DNA of 64,000 bases. Origin: Ramlibacter rhizophilus. GTDB taxonomy: Bacteria; Pseudomonadota; Gammaproteobacteria; Burkholderiales; Burkholderiaceae_C. Under the pieces are notes generated by a model. That model was not told where the DNA came from. It saw only the letters and a program-made list of their open reading frames with translations, and did not search any database. The translations under genes and the position numbers were made by a program. The stretch covers positions 248,001-312,000 of the forward strand of contig NZ_SMLL01000004.1 of NCBI RefSeq assembly GCF_004681965.1, read 5' to 3'. Position 1 is the stretch's first letter; every line of letters begins with the position of its first letter. Shown here piece after piece: positions 29,172-38,573 of the stretch.

Positions 29172-30041
29172 ATGAAACGCGTCTTCCTGTTCGTGGCCAC
29201 CAACCTTGCCGTGGTGGTGGTGCTGGGCGTGGTTGCCAGCCTGCTGGGCGTCAACCGCTACCTCACGGCCAACGGGCTGAACCTGGGTGCCCTGCTTGGC
29301 TTCGCGCTGATCATGGGCTTCGGCGGTGCGTTCATCTCGCTGCTGATGTCCAAGACCATCGCCAAGTGGAGCTCCGGCGTGCAGCTGATCGAAGAGCCGC
29401 GCAACGCCGACGAGAAGTGGATCGTGGACACCGTGCGCCGCTTCGCCGACAAGGCCGGCATCGGCATGCCCGAGGTCGGCATCTTCCCCGGCGAGCCCAA
29501 CGCCTTCGCCACCGGCGCGTTCAAGAACAACGCACTCGTGGCGGTGTCCACCGGCTTGTTGCAGGGCATGACCCGCGAGGAAGTGGAGGCCGTGATCGGC
29601 CACGAGGTGGCGCACATCGCCAACGGCGACATGGTCACCATGACGCTGCTGCAGGGCGTGATGAACACCTTCGTCGTGTTCCTCTCGCGCGTGATCGGCT
29701 ACGTGGTCGACGGCTTCCTGCGTCGCGGCGAGCAGTCCTCCGGTCCCGGCATCGGCTACATCGTGACCACCATCGTGCTGGACATCGTGCTCGGCTTCCT
29801 GGCGGCCATCATCGTGGCCTGGTTCTCGCGCCAGCGCGAGTTCCGCGCCGACCGCGGCGCGGCCCAGCTCATGGGCCGCAAGCAGCCCATGATCAATGCG
29901 CTGGCGCGCCTGGGCGGCATGGTGCCCGGCGAGCTGCCCAAGGGCCTGCAGTCCATGGGCATCACCTCGGGGGTGGGCAAGCTGTTCTCCACGCATCCGC
30001 CCATCGAGGAACGCATCGCGGCGCTTCAGCAGGGCGCCTGA
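29172..30041 (+). CDS. htpX: Membrane zinc protease HtpX
   Basis: A 289-residue M48 protease of the inner membrane that degrades damaged membrane proteins. Two N-terminal helices precede the zinc motif '[13 protein letters not shown]', with His144 and His148. Two more hydrophobic segments follow, and the third ligand Glu is in '[13 protein letters not shown]'. The C-terminus '[15 protein letters not shown]' is typical. It is a single-gene unit ending in an intrinsic terminator. Confidence 0.95.
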   Translation: MKRVFLFVATNLAVVVVLGVVASLLGVNRYLTANGLNLGALLGFALIMGFGGAFISLLMSKTIAKWSSGVQLIEEPRNADEKWIVDTVRRFADKAGIGMPEVGIFPGEPNAFATGAFKNNALVAVSTGLLQGMTREEVEAVIGHEVAHIANGDMVTMTLLQGVMNTFVVFLSRVIGYVVDGFLRRGEQSSGPGIGYIVTTIVLDIVLGFLAAIIVAWFSRQREFRADRGAAQLMGRKQPMINALARLGGMVPGELPKGLQSMGITSGVGKLFSTHPPIEERIAALQQGA

Positions 30042-30050
30042 TCCGCAGAA

Positions 30051-30073
30051 AGCCGCCGCGAGGCGGCTTTTTT
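30051..30073 (+). terminator. Intrinsic terminator after htpX
   Basis: AGCCGCC (30051-30057) and GGCGGCT (30062-30068) form a 7-bp GC-rich stem with a 4-nt loop, followed by a run of six T ending at 30073. It lies 10 bp after the htpX stop. Confidence 0.9.
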
Positions 30074-30174
30074 GTGGCCCCGAGGCCAAGCGACGCGCCG
30101 GAAAGCGCGACAAATCCCGGCTTAGCTAGTTCATATTGCGTAACATCGGCGCTCCCGAGAGAACTGGAGTAGCC

Positions 30175-31062
30175 ATGTCATTTCATTCCAAGGTCCGCCT
30201 GCTGCGCAGCCTGTGGATCGCCGCATGCTGTGCGCTCGCCCCCGGCCTGGCCATGGCGCAGGACGTGCTGCAGCGGATCGCCACGCGCAACCAGGTCAAC
30301 GTGGGCTACAGCGAGAACTCGCCCCCGTTCTCCTTCCTGGCCGATGGCAGTCCGGCCGGCTACAGCGTGGAGCTGTGTACCCAGGTCATCGCCGAGCACC
30401 TGCGCCAGACACTGGGCATCCCGGCGCTGCGGGTGAACCTGCTGCCCGTGTCGCAGGACCAGCTCGCGCGCTTTGTCGGTGGCGGTTCGGTGGATCTCAT
30501 GTGCGCCAGCGTGTCGGACACGCCCCAGCGCCGGGCGAGCATGCATTTTTCCGCGCCCATCTTCGTCGCGGCGGTGAAGCTGCTGGTGCTGGGCGAGGAC
30601 GGGCCGCGTCGCCTGGCCGATCTCAAGGGCGCCACCGTGGCGGTGCTGGGCCGCACCACGGCTGAAGCGGCGGTGCAGCGCGCCAGCGACCGGCACGGCC
30701 TGGACCTGCGCTTGTCCCGCGTCGTGAGCACGGACGCCGCCCTGGCGCAGCTGCGCCTGCGGCAAGCGCAGGCCTGGGCCCGCGACGAACTGCTGCTGCT
30801 CGGATCGGTGGCCAAGGAGGCCGACCGGCAGCGCTTCACGCTGTTGCCCGAGGTGCTGTCGACCGAGCCGATTGCCATCGCCATGCCTCGCGACGACCGC
30901 CTGCAGCGCGCGGTGGACGAGGCCCTGGCGCAGAGCATCCGCAGCGGCCGCCTGCAGGCCCTCTACGACGCCTGGTTCGTGCATCCGAACGCGGTCACGC
31001 CGACGGGTTTCAAAATGCCGCTCTCGGGCGAACTCAAGGCCGAACTGGATCGCCGGAAGTAG
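30175..31062 (+). CDS. Orphan family-3 solute-binding protein
   Basis: A 295-residue periplasmic amino-acid-type binding protein. The signal peptide ends 'CALAPGLAMA' before Gln-Asp. The mature part has 'NVGYSENSPPFSFL', 'GYSVELCTQVIAEHL' and 'DLMCASVSDTPQRRASMHFSAP', as in GltI relatives, but it is diverged from the gltI product at 24018. No permease or ATPase gene is adjacent. The ATG follows a CTGGAG ribosome site; a weak TAACAT box lies at 30141-30146. It may serve the GltJKL transporter or act as a sensor; both are guesses. Its 3' end overlaps the convergent flavoprotein gene by 29 bp. Confidence 0.85.
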   Translation: MSFHSKVRLLRSLWIAACCALAPGLAMAQDVLQRIATRNQVNVGYSENSPPFSFLADGSPAGYSVELCTQVIAEHLRQTLGIPALRVNLLPVSQDQLARFVGGGSVDLMCASVSDTPQRRASMHFSAPIFVAAVKLLVLGEDGPRRLADLKGATVAVLGRTTAEAAVQRASDRHGLDLRLSRVVSTDAALAQLRLRQAQAWARDELLLLGSVAKEADRQRFTLLPEVLSTEPIAIAMPRDDRLQRAVDEALAQSIRSGRLQALYDAWFVHPNAVTPTGFKMPLSGELKAELDRRK

Positions 31063-32701
31063 CAGCGAGCTGCCGGGCCACGGCTTCGCCCACCTTGATC
31101 CCGTCCACCCCCGCCGAAAGGATGCCGCCGGCGTAGCCGGCGCCTTCGCCGGCGGGATACAGCCCTCGCAGCCCCAGGCTCTGGAAGTCATCGCCGCGGG
31201 TGATGCGAACGGGCGCCGAGGTGCGCGTCTCCACGCCGGTCAGCACCGCGTCGTGGCGGTCGAAGCCACGGATCTTGCGTCCGAAGACGGGCAGCGCCTC
31301 GCGGATGGCCTCGATGGCGAAGGCGGGCAGGCTCGGTTGCAGGTCGCCCAGGCGCACGCCCGGCTTGTACGAAGGGATCACCTCGCCGAAGGCCGTCGAC
31401 GCCCGACCGGCGATGAAGTCCCCGACGAGCTGCCCGGGCGCGTCATAGTTGCCGCCGCCGAGCTCGAAGGCACGCGACTCCAGCTCGCGCTGCAGCCGCA
31501 CCCCCGCCAGCGGGTCGGTGCCGGAAAAGTCGCGCGGCTCGATGGCCACCACCATGCCGGCGTTGGCATTGCGTTCGTTGCGCGAGTACTGGCTCATGCC
31601 GTTGGTGACCACCCGGCCCGGCTCGGAGGTCGCGGCCACCACCGTGCCGCCCGGGCACATGCAGAAGCTGTACACCGCGCGGCCGTTGCTGGCGTGGTGC
31701 ACCAGCTTGTAGTCGGCCGCGCCCAGCAGCGGATGGCCGGCATGCCGGCCCCAGCGGGCGCGGTCGATCAGCCCCTGCGGATGCTCGATGCGAAAGCCCA
31801 CGGAAAAAGGCTTGGCCTCCAGGAACACGCCCCGCGCGTGCAAGCGCTCGAAGGTGTCGCGCGAGCTGTGGCCGAGGGCGAGCACCACGTGGTCGGCGCG
31901 AAGCTCCTGTGCCTGGCCCGTCGCCTGGTCCAGCACGGTGAGCCCCCGCAGGCACCGGCCGCCGGGTCCGTCCTCGATGTGGAAGTCGGTGACGCGCTGC
32001 TGGAAGCGGACCTCGCCCCCGAGCGCGATGATCTGCGCGCGCAGGTTCTCCACCACTTTCACCAGCTTGAAGGTGCCGATGTGCGGGTGCGCGACGTACA
32101 GGATCTCCTCGGGCGCACCGGCCTTGACGAATTCGCCCATGACCTTGCGGCCCAGGTGGCGGGGGTCCTTGATCTGGCTGTACAGCTTGCCGTCCGAAAA
32201 CGTGCCGGCGCCGCCTTCGCCGAACTGCACATTGCTTTCTGGCTGCAGCTCACGCTTGCGCCACAGGCCCCAGGTGTCCTTGGTGCGCTCCCGGACGCTC
32301 TTGCCACGCTCGAGCACGATGGGCCGAAGCCCCATCTGCGCCAGCACCAGCGCCGCGAAGATGCCGCAGGGCCCGAAGCCGACCACCACCGGTCGCGGCT
32401 CGGGCGCGGACCGGACGCTCACCGGCGGATGCCACTGCATGTCCGGTGTGGGCGCGATGTGCGGATGGTCGCCGGCGCGGGCGAGCACGGCCGGCTCCAG
32501 CAGCGGATCGGCCAGGGTGACATCGACGATGTACACCGCCATCAGCTCGGCCTTGCGGGCATCGAAGCTGCGCTTGAAGACCTTGACGCGGACCAGCGCG
32601 TCGTCGGGAAGGGAGAGGGCCTGGCGGACGGCCGCGCGCAGCGGCGCCTCGGGCTGCTCGGCCTGCGCGAGCGGCAGCTTGATTTCGGAGATGCGGATCA
32701 T
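31034..32701 (-). CDS. FAD-dependent dehydrogenase, COG2509-like
   Basis: A 555-residue flavoprotein. After an N-terminal domain of about 90 residues comes the FAD dinucleotide fold 'PVVVGFGPCGIFAALVLAQMGLRPIVLERG'. Then follow 'VQFGEGGAGTFSDGKLYSQIKD', 'VVLALGHSSRDTFERLHARGV' and a C-terminal 'GLRGLYPAGEGAGYAGGILSAGVDGIKVGEAVA' FAD-closing motif. This layout fits the 'uncharacterised FAD-dependent dehydrogenase' family; the physiological reaction is unknown. The start 'MIRISEIK' is chosen because upstream frame extension runs into the rnpB gene. It is divergent from rnpB. Confidence 0.88.
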   Translation of the reverse strand: MIRISEIKLPLAQAEQPEAPLRAAVRQALSLPDDALVRVKVFKRSFDARKAELMAVYIVDVTLADPLLEPAVLARAGDHPHIAPTPDMQWHPPVSVRSAPEPRPVVVGFGPCGIFAALVLAQMGLRPIVLERGKSVRERTKDTWGLWRKRELQPESNVQFGEGGAGTFSDGKLYSQIKDPRHLGRKVMGEFVKAGAPEEILYVAHPHIGTFKLVKVVENLRAQIIALGGEVRFQQRVTDFHIEDGPGGRCLRGLTVLDQATGQAQELRADHVVLALGHSSRDTFERLHARGVFLEAKPFSVGFRIEHPQGLIDRARWGRHAGHPLLGAADYKLVHHASNGRAVYSFCMCPGGTVVAATSEPGRVVTNGMSQYSRNERNANAGMVVAIEPRDFSGTDPLAGVRLQRELESRAFELGGGNYDAPGQLVGDFIAGRASTAFGEVIPSYKPGVRLGDLQPSLPAFAIEAIREALPVFGRKIRGFDRHDAVLTGVETRTSAPVRITRGDDFQSLGLRGLYPAGEGAGYAGGILSAGVDGIKVGEAVARQLAATSGDPVRP

Positions 32702-32752
32702 GGTCTTGCGGGCCCGTGGTGATCGGGCCAAAGCCATCGGAAAGGGGAGGGC

Positions 32753-32758
32753 GATAAT
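32753..32758 (+). promoter_or_regulatory. rnpB: -10 box of rnpB
   Basis: GATAAT lies 8 nt before position 32767, where the P1 helix of the RNase P RNA begins. This spacing fits transcription starting at the mature 5' end. The -35 region is poor. Confidence 0.7.
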
Positions 32759-32766
32759 AGCGCCCG

Positions 32767-33098
32767 TGAAGCCCGCCAGGCCGCCGCTGGTGCAAGTGCC
32801 GAGAGGCCGCACTGGAGGAACGTCCGGACTGCACAGGGCAGCGTAGCAGGTAACACCTGTCCACCGTGAGGTGAGGATCAGAGCAACAGAGACGAGTCCT
32901 CGCGCGCTTCGGTGCGCGAGGGGTGAAACGGGCAATCTCTACGCGCAGCAATACCAAATAGGCCAGCGGTGATCTGTGTCCCGGGGAGCTGGCGGGTAGG
33001 TAGCACCGAGCCGTGTCGGCGACGCACGGCCCAGAGGAATGGCGGTCACGTCACGGGTAACCGTGACGCACAGAATCCGGCGTATCGGCGGGCTTCAC
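32767..33098 (+). ncRNA. rnpB: RNase P RNA (M1, type A)
   Basis: The catalytic RNA that trims tRNA 5' leaders. The ends pair as helix P1: GTGAAGCCCGCC at 32767 with GGCGGGCTTCAC ending at 33098. Conserved landmarks are 'GAGGAACGTCCGGACT' (about 32814-32830), the 'CAGGGCAG...GGTAA' region, 'AGAGCAACAGAGA', 'GGGTGAAACGGGCAA', and the 3' universal 'ACAGAATCCGGCGTATCGG'. At about 332 nt it matches the usual bacterial type A length. No clear terminator follows. Its 3' end touches the stop of the convergent Nudix-MBL gene. Confidence 0.96.
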
Positions 33099-34735
33099 AC
33101 TTTCTGTTTCGCTTCGAGTGCGCGCAGCCGCTCCACGTGCGCCAGCAGCGAGCGCCGGGCCACCGGCCACAGGCGCTCGGGCACGTCCTCGTACACCAGC
33201 GGCACCCAGGCATCCAGGTCGCCTTCCGGCAAGGCCCGCATGGCGGCGGCGACCTTGGCTTCGCGCTGCAGACGATGCGCCTTCAAGCGGGCGATGGCCT
33301 CGGGCGCGTTGCCGATGACATGGCCATGCGCCGGCAGGATGAAGGCCACGCCTTCGGCCTCGCACAGCGCGGCGAGCCGGTCCAGCGAGTCGAGGTAGGC
33401 GCTCATGTCGCCGTCGGGCGGGTTCACCACGGTGGTGCTGCCGTTGAGGACGTGGTCGCCGGAGAAGAGCAGCGCGTCCTCGCGCAGCAGCAGGCACAGG
33501 TGGTTGGCCGCGTGGCCCGGGGTCGCGACGACCTGCAGGCTGTGCGTGAGCTCGCCGCCGTCCAGGCGCAGCACCTCCCCGTCCTCTACGCAGCGGTCCG
33601 GCGTGAAGGCCGATTCCGGCCCGGCGGTCGGTGCCGAGGGCAGGCCGACAATGGGGGGCCGCGCCTTGCACATCGCCTGCAGCGGCCGCGCGCCGGGCGC
33701 GTGGTCCGGGTGCGAGTGCGTGCAGACGATGAAGCGGATGTCGCCGCCCGCCGCCTCGAAGAGGCGCTGCAGGTGCGCGGCGTCGGCGGGGCCGGGGTCG
33801 ATGACGGCATAGCCGGTCGCCGTCTCGCCGACCAGGTAGCTGTTGGTCCCCGGGCCGGTCATCATGCCGCGGTTGCCGGCCGTCAGGCGCGCGAGGTGGC
33901 GCAGCAGGGGCACGGGGCGCTCGTGCTGCCAGTCCAGGGCATGGACGATCTGGCCGTCCGGGCACACCAGTGCCAGCTCGCCGTAGGGCATCTCGTGCTC
34001 CATGTAGCGCGCCTCGCGCCCGTCCAGCAGGCCAGCCCGCGGGCAGCTGGTCCACAGCGCCTGCTCGCCGGCGCAGGCGTCCAGCACCGCCTGCACGCTC
34101 GCGTAGGCGGCCAGCCGCTCCAGGGTGCGAATGGTCGGGAAGATCATGAAGAAGCTGCCGGCCCGGTGCCGCTCCAGCGCCTCGGCGGGTCGCACCCACA
34201 CGGGCTCGAACTGCTCGGCCTCGTCGGCCAGGGGCTGCTGTCCCTCGGGCATGCGCGCGACCAGGAAAGGCACGTCGAAGCGGCGCGGCAGGTCGCGGTC
34301 GGTGACCCAGTGCGCGAGCAGGAACACCTCGTCGGCCCGCAGGCGCCAGCCGCGCGCGCGGCACTGCTCGTAGAAGGGCCCCTGCCGGTCCAGCGCGGCG
34401 AGGTCGCCCGCCTGCACCGGCCGCCCGTCGGCGTGGCGCGCCAGCAGCAGCCCCAGTTCCTCGAAGCTCTCGCGGATGGCGGCCAGTGCCTGGGTGAGGC
34501 GTCGATCGTCCTGGCCCGGGCGGCGCTCGGCGAGCTCGTGCGCGGCCGCGTCCGCCGCGTCGATGCCGCCGCCGGGGAAGACGTAGGCGCCGGGGGCGAA
34601 GCTGGCCGTGGCCGAGCGTCGCGTCATGAGGATCTCGAGACCGGCGGCCGAGTCGCGCATCAGGATCACGGTGGCGGCGGGGCGCGGCGATGCCGGTTCG
34701 CGCTGGGGATGGAGCAGTTGGCTGGGTCGGACCAT
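33095..34735 (-). CDS. Nudix hydrolase - metallo-beta-lactamase-fold fusion
   Basis: A 546-residue two-domain protein. The N-terminal half (about 20-240) is a Nudix domain whose box is split: 'FPGGGID' (53-59) is separated by nearly 30 residues from 'RESFEELGL' (88-96). Human NUDT19, a CoA diphosphatase, also has an interrupted Nudix box. The C-terminal half (about 285-546) is an MBL hydrolase with '[12 protein letters not shown]' (338-349), '[14 protein letters not shown]', 'LFSGDHVLN' and 'PAHGHVIGN', resembling the LACTB2 branch. The substrates are unknown; cleavage of a nucleotide or CoA compound followed by thioester or phosphodiester hydrolysis is one idea. The start lies 5 nt after a GATAAT box on the minus strand. 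It is divergent from dapF. Confidence 0.85.
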   Translation of the reverse strand: MVRPSQLLHPQREPASPRPAATVILMRDSAAGLEILMTRRSATASFAPGAYVFPGGGIDAADAAAHELAERRPGQDDRRLTQALAAIRESFEELGLLLARHADGRPVQAGDLAALDRQGPFYEQCRARGWRLRADEVFLLAHWVTDRDLPRRFDVPFLVARMPEGQQPLADEAEQFEPVWVRPAEALERHRAGSFFMIFPTIRTLERLAAYASVQAVLDACAGEQALWTSCPRAGLLDGREARYMEHEMPYGELALVCPDGQIVHALDWQHERPVPLLRHLARLTAGNRGMMTGPGTNSYLVGETATGYAVIDPGPADAAHLQRLFEAAGGDIRFIVCTHSHPDHAPGARPLQAMCKARPPIVGLPSAPTAGPESAFTPDRCVEDGEVLRLDGGELTHSLQVVATPGHAANHLCLLLREDALLFSGDHVLNGSTTVVNPPDGDMSAYLDSLDRLAALCEAEGVAFILPAHGHVIGNAPEAIARLKAHRLQREAKVAAAMRALPEGDLDAWVPLVYEDVPERLWPVARRSLLAHVERLRALEAKQKV

Positions 34736-34740
34736 GGCCG

Positions 34741-34746
34741 ATTATC
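34741..34746 (-). promoter_or_regulatory. -10-like box 5 nt before the Nudix-MBL start
   Basis: On the minus strand GATAAT ends 5 nt before the ATG at 34735. It is one of a pair of divergent start-adjacent boxes in this 45-bp gap and suggests a leaderless message. Confidence 0.5.
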
Positions 34747-34767
34747 GAAGCGCGGGCGAGGCACGCC

Positions 34768-34773
34768 CATAAT
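34768..34773 (+). promoter_or_regulatory. dapF: -10-like box 7 nt before the dapF start
   Basis: CATAAT ends 7 nt before the ATG at 34781 and overlaps an alternative ATG at 34772. No ribosome site lies between, so initiation on a leaderless mRNA at 34781 is the simplest reading. Confidence 0.5.
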
Positions 34774-34780
34774 GCGGCCC

Positions 34781-35638
34781 ATGCGAGTCCGCTTCACCAA
34801 GATGCAGGGCGCCGGTAATGATTTCGTGGTGCTGGACGAGACCCGCGCACCGCTGAAGCTCGGGCCGGCGCAGTACCGCTGGCTGGCCGATCGCCACTTC
34901 GGCGTCGGCGCGGACCAGATCCTTTCCGTGCGGCCCTCGCCCGCACCGGGCATCGACTTCGAATACGTGATCCACAACGCCGATGGGGGCGAGGTCGAGC
35001 ACTGCGGCAACGGCGCGCGCTGCTTCGTGCGCTTCGTGCGCGAACGCGGCCTGACCGACAAGGACACCATCCGCGTGCGCACCGTGAACCAGCTGCTGGA
35101 GCTGCGCATGCTGCCCGACGGCCGCGTCACGGTGGACATGGGCCTGCCCGAGTTCGACCTGGCCCGCGTGCCCTTCGACTCCACCGGCCTCGCGCCGCAC
35201 CCCGAGCCGGGCTGGGAGCGCTGGGCGCTGCCGGTCGCGGGGCACGCGCCGCTGCTCGCGGTGCTCTCCATGGGCAACCCGCACGCGGTGCTGGAGGTGG
35301 ACGCCGTGGACGAGGCGCCGGTCGCCTCGCTCGGGCCGCTCGTCGAGACGCACCCGGCGTTTCCCCGCAAGGTCAACGTCGGTTTCATGCAGGTGCTTTC
35401 CCGCGCCGCGATCCGCCTGCGCGTGTGGGAGCGCGGCGCGGGCGAGACGCTGGCCTGCGGCACGGGCGCCTGCGCCGCCGTGGTGGCGGGTATCCGCCTC
35501 GGCCGGCTGGACGATCGCGTGGACGTCCACACCCGCGGCGGCGTTCTCACCATCGAGTGGGCCGGCCCGGGGCACTCCGTGCTGATGACCGGCCCGGCCA
35601 CGACGGTCTTTGAAGGGGAAGTGGAGATACCGCAATGA
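34781..35638 (+). CDS. dapF: Diaminopimelate epimerase
   Basis: A 285-residue cofactor-free epimerase that turns LL-diaminopimelate into the meso form for lysine and peptidoglycan. The two catalytic cysteines are in 'EHCGNGARC' and '[12 protein letters not shown]'. The opening '[16 protein letters not shown]' is diagnostic. An ATG three codons upstream (34772) lies inside the -10-like box and is unlikely. Its product is used by MurE, encoded at 48612. DUF484 and xerC follow with overlap or short gaps, the same order as in E. coli. Confidence 0.96.
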   Translation: MRVRFTKMQGAGNDFVVLDETRAPLKLGPAQYRWLADRHFGVGADQILSVRPSPAPGIDFEYVIHNADGGEVEHCGNGARCFVRFVRERGLTDKDTIRVRTVNQLLELRMLPDGRVTVDMGLPEFDLARVPFDSTGLAPHPEPGWERWALPVAGHAPLLAVLSMGNPHAVLEVDAVDEAPVASLGPLVETHPAFPRKVNVGFMQVLSRAAIRLRVWERGAGETLACGTGACAAVVAGIRLGRLDDRVDVHTRGGVLTIEWAGPGHSVLMTGPATTVFEGEVEIPQ

Positions 35639-36336
35639 GCAGCATCAACAAGAACGACATGCACCCGATCACCGAAGACGACATCGCCAACTACCTGGCG
35701 AACACGCCCGATTTCTTCATGCGCCATGCCGAGCTGCTGGCGAGCGTGCAGCTCACCAGCCCGCACGGCAATCGCGCGGTGAGCCTGCAGGAGCGCCAGG
35801 CCGAGATGCTGCGCGAGAAGATCCGCGTGCTGGAGCAGCGCGTGATGGAGATGGTCCGCCACGGCAACGAGAACATGATCATCGCCGACCGCCTGCAGCG
35901 CTGGGCGCGGCAGCTGCTGCTCGTGCGCGCGGGCAATGCCCTGCCTGCGACGATCGCCGCCGAGATCAGGAGCCAGTTCATGGTGCCGCAGGTCGCCATC
36001 AAGGTCTGGGGCGTGCCGGACCGCTTCGCCGACGAGCCCTTCGCGCAGGGCGTGACGGAGGACGCGAAGACCTTCGCGACCTCGCTCACGCAGCCCTATT
36101 GCGGCGTCAATGCGGGCTTCGAGGCGGTGGGCTGGCTGGAGGATCCTTCCATGGCCATGTCGCTGGCCCTCATTCCGCTGCGCGAAGGGCAGGTCACCGG
36201 CACCACGCCCGCTTTCGGCATGCTGGTGCTGGCCTCGCCCGATCCGCAGCGCTTTGCCAGCGGCATGGGCACCGATTTCCTGGAGCGCATCGCCGAACTC
36301 GCAAGCGCGGCGCTGGGCCGGCTGCGCGCGGACTGA
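35635..36336 (+). CDS. DUF484 family protein (YigA-like, GAF-like fold)
   Basis: A 233-residue protein of the DUF484 family. It starts '[29 protein letters not shown]' followed by a helical segment '[30 protein letters not shown]', probably a coiled coil, then a GAF-like domain. Its function is unknown; it is nearly always found between dapF and xerC in proteobacteria. The start overlaps the dapF stop by 4 bp. The stop is 14 bp before xerC. Confidence 0.9.
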   Translation: MSSINKNDMHPITEDDIANYLANTPDFFMRHAELLASVQLTSPHGNRAVSLQERQAEMLREKIRVLEQRVMEMVRHGNENMIIADRLQRWARQLLLVRAGNALPATIAAEIRSQFMVPQVAIKVWGVPDRFADEPFAQGVTEDAKTFATSLTQPYCGVNAGFEAVGWLEDPSMAMSLALIPLREGQVTGTTPAFGMLVLASPDPQRFASGMGTDFLERIAELASAALGRLRAD

Positions 36337-36350
36337 AAGCCTGGCCGGAC

Positions 36351-37280
36351 ATGGCCGCCACGCCCGCCGACGACGCCGCGCTGGTCGAGCGCTATCTCGA
36401 GCATGTGCGGGTGGGCAAGCGCCTGGCCGCGCGCACCGTCGAGCTTTATTCGCTGGACCTGCGCAAGCTGCAGGCGAATGCGTCGCAGGCCGGCGTGGGC
36501 CTGCTGCAGGTCCAGCCGGCGCACGTGCGGCGCTGGGTGGCGCAGATGAATGCCGCGGGACGCAGCGGCCGCGGAATCGCCCTCATCCTTTCGGGTTGGC
36601 GGGGCTTCTACGCATGGCTCGGTCGCGAGGCCCTGATCCCGGCCAACCCGGTGGTGGATGTACGGGCGCCGCGCGCGCCGCGCCCCCTGCCCAAGGCCTT
36701 GAGCGTGGACGACTCGGTGGCCCTGGCGGACTACCACGACGAGGACGGCCATCCGCGCGACGAAGCGCGTGACGCGGCCATCGTGGAGCTTCTCTATGGC
36801 TGCGGCCTGCGGGTCGGCGAGCTCGTGGGGCTGGACCTGCAGGCCACCGCAGCCGCGGCCGGCTGGGTCGATCTGGACGCCGGTGAGGCGCAGGTGCTGG
36901 GCAAGGGAGCCAAGCGGCGCAGCGTGCCCGTCGGACGCAAGGCGCTGGCGGCCCTGCGCGCCTGGATCGACGTGCGCGGCGTGGCACAGGATCCGGCCCT
37001 GTTCCTCAACGCGCGCGGGCGGCGGCTTTCGGCGCAGGCCGTCTGGCGCCTGTTGCGCCGGCGCAGCCTGCAGGCGGGCCTGGCCACGCCCGTGCATCCG
37101 CACATGCTGCGGCACTCCTTCGCCAGCCACGTGCTGCAGTCCAGCGGCGACCTGCGCGCCGTGCAGGAGCTGCTGGGCCACGCCAGCATCGCCACCACGC
37201 AGGTCTACACCCGCCTGGATTTCCAGCACCTGGCCAAGGCCTACGACGCAGCGCACCCGCGCGCACGCCGCAAGCCCTGA
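36351..37280 (+). CDS. xerC: Site-specific tyrosine recombinase XerC
   Basis: A 309-residue recombinase that, with XerD at dif, resolves chromosome dimers. The N-terminal core-binding domain runs to about residue 100. The catalytic domain has Arg in 'LLYGCGLRVGELVGLDL', 'HPHMLRHSFASHVLQSSGDLRAVQELLGHASIATTQVYT' with the His-x-x-Arg and His residues, and nucleophile Tyr286. The motif set is complete. Context after dapF and DUF484 supports XerC over XerD. Confidence 0.93.
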   Translation: MAATPADDAALVERYLEHVRVGKRLAARTVELYSLDLRKLQANASQAGVGLLQVQPAHVRRWVAQMNAAGRSGRGIALILSGWRGFYAWLGREALIPANPVVDVRAPRAPRPLPKALSVDDSVALADYHDEDGHPRDEARDAAIVELLYGCGLRVGELVGLDLQATAAAAGWVDLDAGEAQVLGKGAKRRSVPVGRKALAALRAWIDVRGVAQDPALFLNARGRRLSAQAVWRLLRRRSLQAGLATPVHPHMLRHSFASHVLQSSGDLRAVQELLGHASIATTQVYTRLDFQHLAKAYDAAHPRARRKP

Positions 37281-37308
37281 GGAACCGCCGTGCGTCCGCC
37301 CGCGAGCG

Positions 37309-37314
37309 GACAAT
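37309..37314 (+). promoter_or_regulatory. rlmI: -10-like box 7 nt before the rlmI start
   Basis: GACAAT followed by 7 nt and the ATG at 37322; no ribosome site in between. Same arrangement as at dapF, pyrC and lpxC. Confidence 0.5.
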
Positions 37315-37321
37315 CGCGGCC

Positions 37322-38506
37322 ATGAAATCCATCCGCCTGAAGGAAGGCAAGGACCGTTCCCTGCTGCGCCGCCACCCCTGGGTCTTCGATTCCGCCATGG
37401 CGAAAGGCGGTGCCGATCCGGGCGAGACGGTGCGCATCGACGCGCACGACGGGCGTTTCCTCGCCTGGGCGGCCTTCAGCCCGGCTTCGCGCATCCGCGC
37501 GCGGGCCTGGAGCTTCGACGCCGCCGAGCGCGTGGACGCGGCCTTCTTCACCCGCACGATCGCGCGCGCCGTGCAGGCCCGTCGCCGCTTCGCCATCGAC
37601 AGCGACAGCCTGCGCCTCGTGCACGGCGAATCGGACGGCCTGCCCGGTCTCATCGTGGACCGCTACGGCGACACGCTGGTCGCGCAGTTCCTCTCGGCGG
37701 GCGTCGAGCGCTGGAAGGCCGTCATCGCCGACGCCCTGCTGGCCGAGACGGGGCTCTCGCGCCTGTACGAGCGATCGGACGCCAGTGCCCGGCAGCTCGA
37801 GGGGCTCGCCCCCGCCACGGGCTGGCTGCGCGGCGAGGGGCCGACCGAGCTCACCATCCGCGAGCACGACTGGCGCCTCACGCTGGACATCGCCACGGGC
37901 CACAAGACCGGGTTCTACCTGGACCAGCGGGACAACCGGAAGCGCCTGGCCGACACGGTACGGCGCCTCGGCACGGGCAGGGTGCTGAACTGCTACTGCT
38001 ACACCGGCGGCTTCACCGTCGCGGCGCTGGTGGCGGGCGCGCAGCAGGTGGTTTCCATCGACTCCTCCGCCCCGGCCCTGGCGCGCGCCCGCGCGAACCT
38101 CGAACTCAACGGGCTGGACCCCGCGCGCGCCGAGTTCCTCGATGCCGACGTGAACGCCAGCCTGCGCCGCTTCATCGAGCAGGGCGAGCGTTTCGACGCC
38201 ATCGTGCTGGACCCGCCGAAGCTGGCCCCCACGGCGGCGCATGCCGAGCGCGCCGCCCGGGCCTACAAGGACATCAACCGGCTGGCGCTGAAACTGCTCG
38301 CGCCGGGCGGCGTGCTGTTCACGTTCTCCTGCTCGGGCGGCATTCCCTTCGACCTGTTCCACAAGATCGTGGCCTCGGCCGGCATCGATGCGGGCGTCGA
38401 CGGCTACATCACCGAGCGCCTCGGCGGCGCGCCCGACCACCCGATGACCCTCGTCTTTCCGGAAGGCGAATACCTCAAGGGGCTGGTGGTATGCCGCAAG
38501 GACTGA
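37322..38506 (+). CDS. rlmI: 23S rRNA (cytosine-C5) methyltransferase RlmI-like
   Basis: A 394-residue class I methyltransferase. The N-terminal PUA domain opens 'LKEGKDRSLLRRHPWVFDSA'. A middle RlmI-type domain has 'GESDGLPGLIVDRYGD'. The Rossmann domain has 'DQRDNRKRLADT', the SAM loop 'NCYCYTGGFTVAALVAGA' and 'DAIVLDPPKLAP'. In E. coli RlmI methylates C1962 of 23S rRNA. 'FTFSCSGGIP' fits the catalytic Cys loop. It is separate from xerC by 41 bp with its own -10-like box. Confidence 0.9.
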   Translation: MKSIRLKEGKDRSLLRRHPWVFDSAMAKGGADPGETVRIDAHDGRFLAWAAFSPASRIRARAWSFDAAERVDAAFFTRTIARAVQARRRFAIDSDSLRLVHGESDGLPGLIVDRYGDTLVAQFLSAGVERWKAVIADALLAETGLSRLYERSDASARQLEGLAPATGWLRGEGPTELTIREHDWRLTLDIATGHKTGFYLDQRDNRKRLADTVRRLGTGRVLNCYCYTGGFTVAALVAGAQQVVSIDSSAPALARARANLELNGLDPARAEFLDADVNASLRRFIEQGERFDAIVLDPPKLAPTAAHAERAARAYKDINRLALKLLAPGGVLFTFSCSGGIPFDLFHKIVASAGIDAGVDGYITERLGGAPDHPMTLVFPEGEYLKGLVVCRKD

Positions 38507-38573
38507 ACCTCGCGGGCCCCGAGCAGTTCCAACCTCGCTACACTCCCGGTCCCTTCGACCCGCGCGTGCGACC

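Noticed and set aside
38507-38573. A Zur box upstream of the COG0523 GTPase.
   Set aside because: I searched for a GTTATA-type palindrome here and in 39633-39906 and found none.
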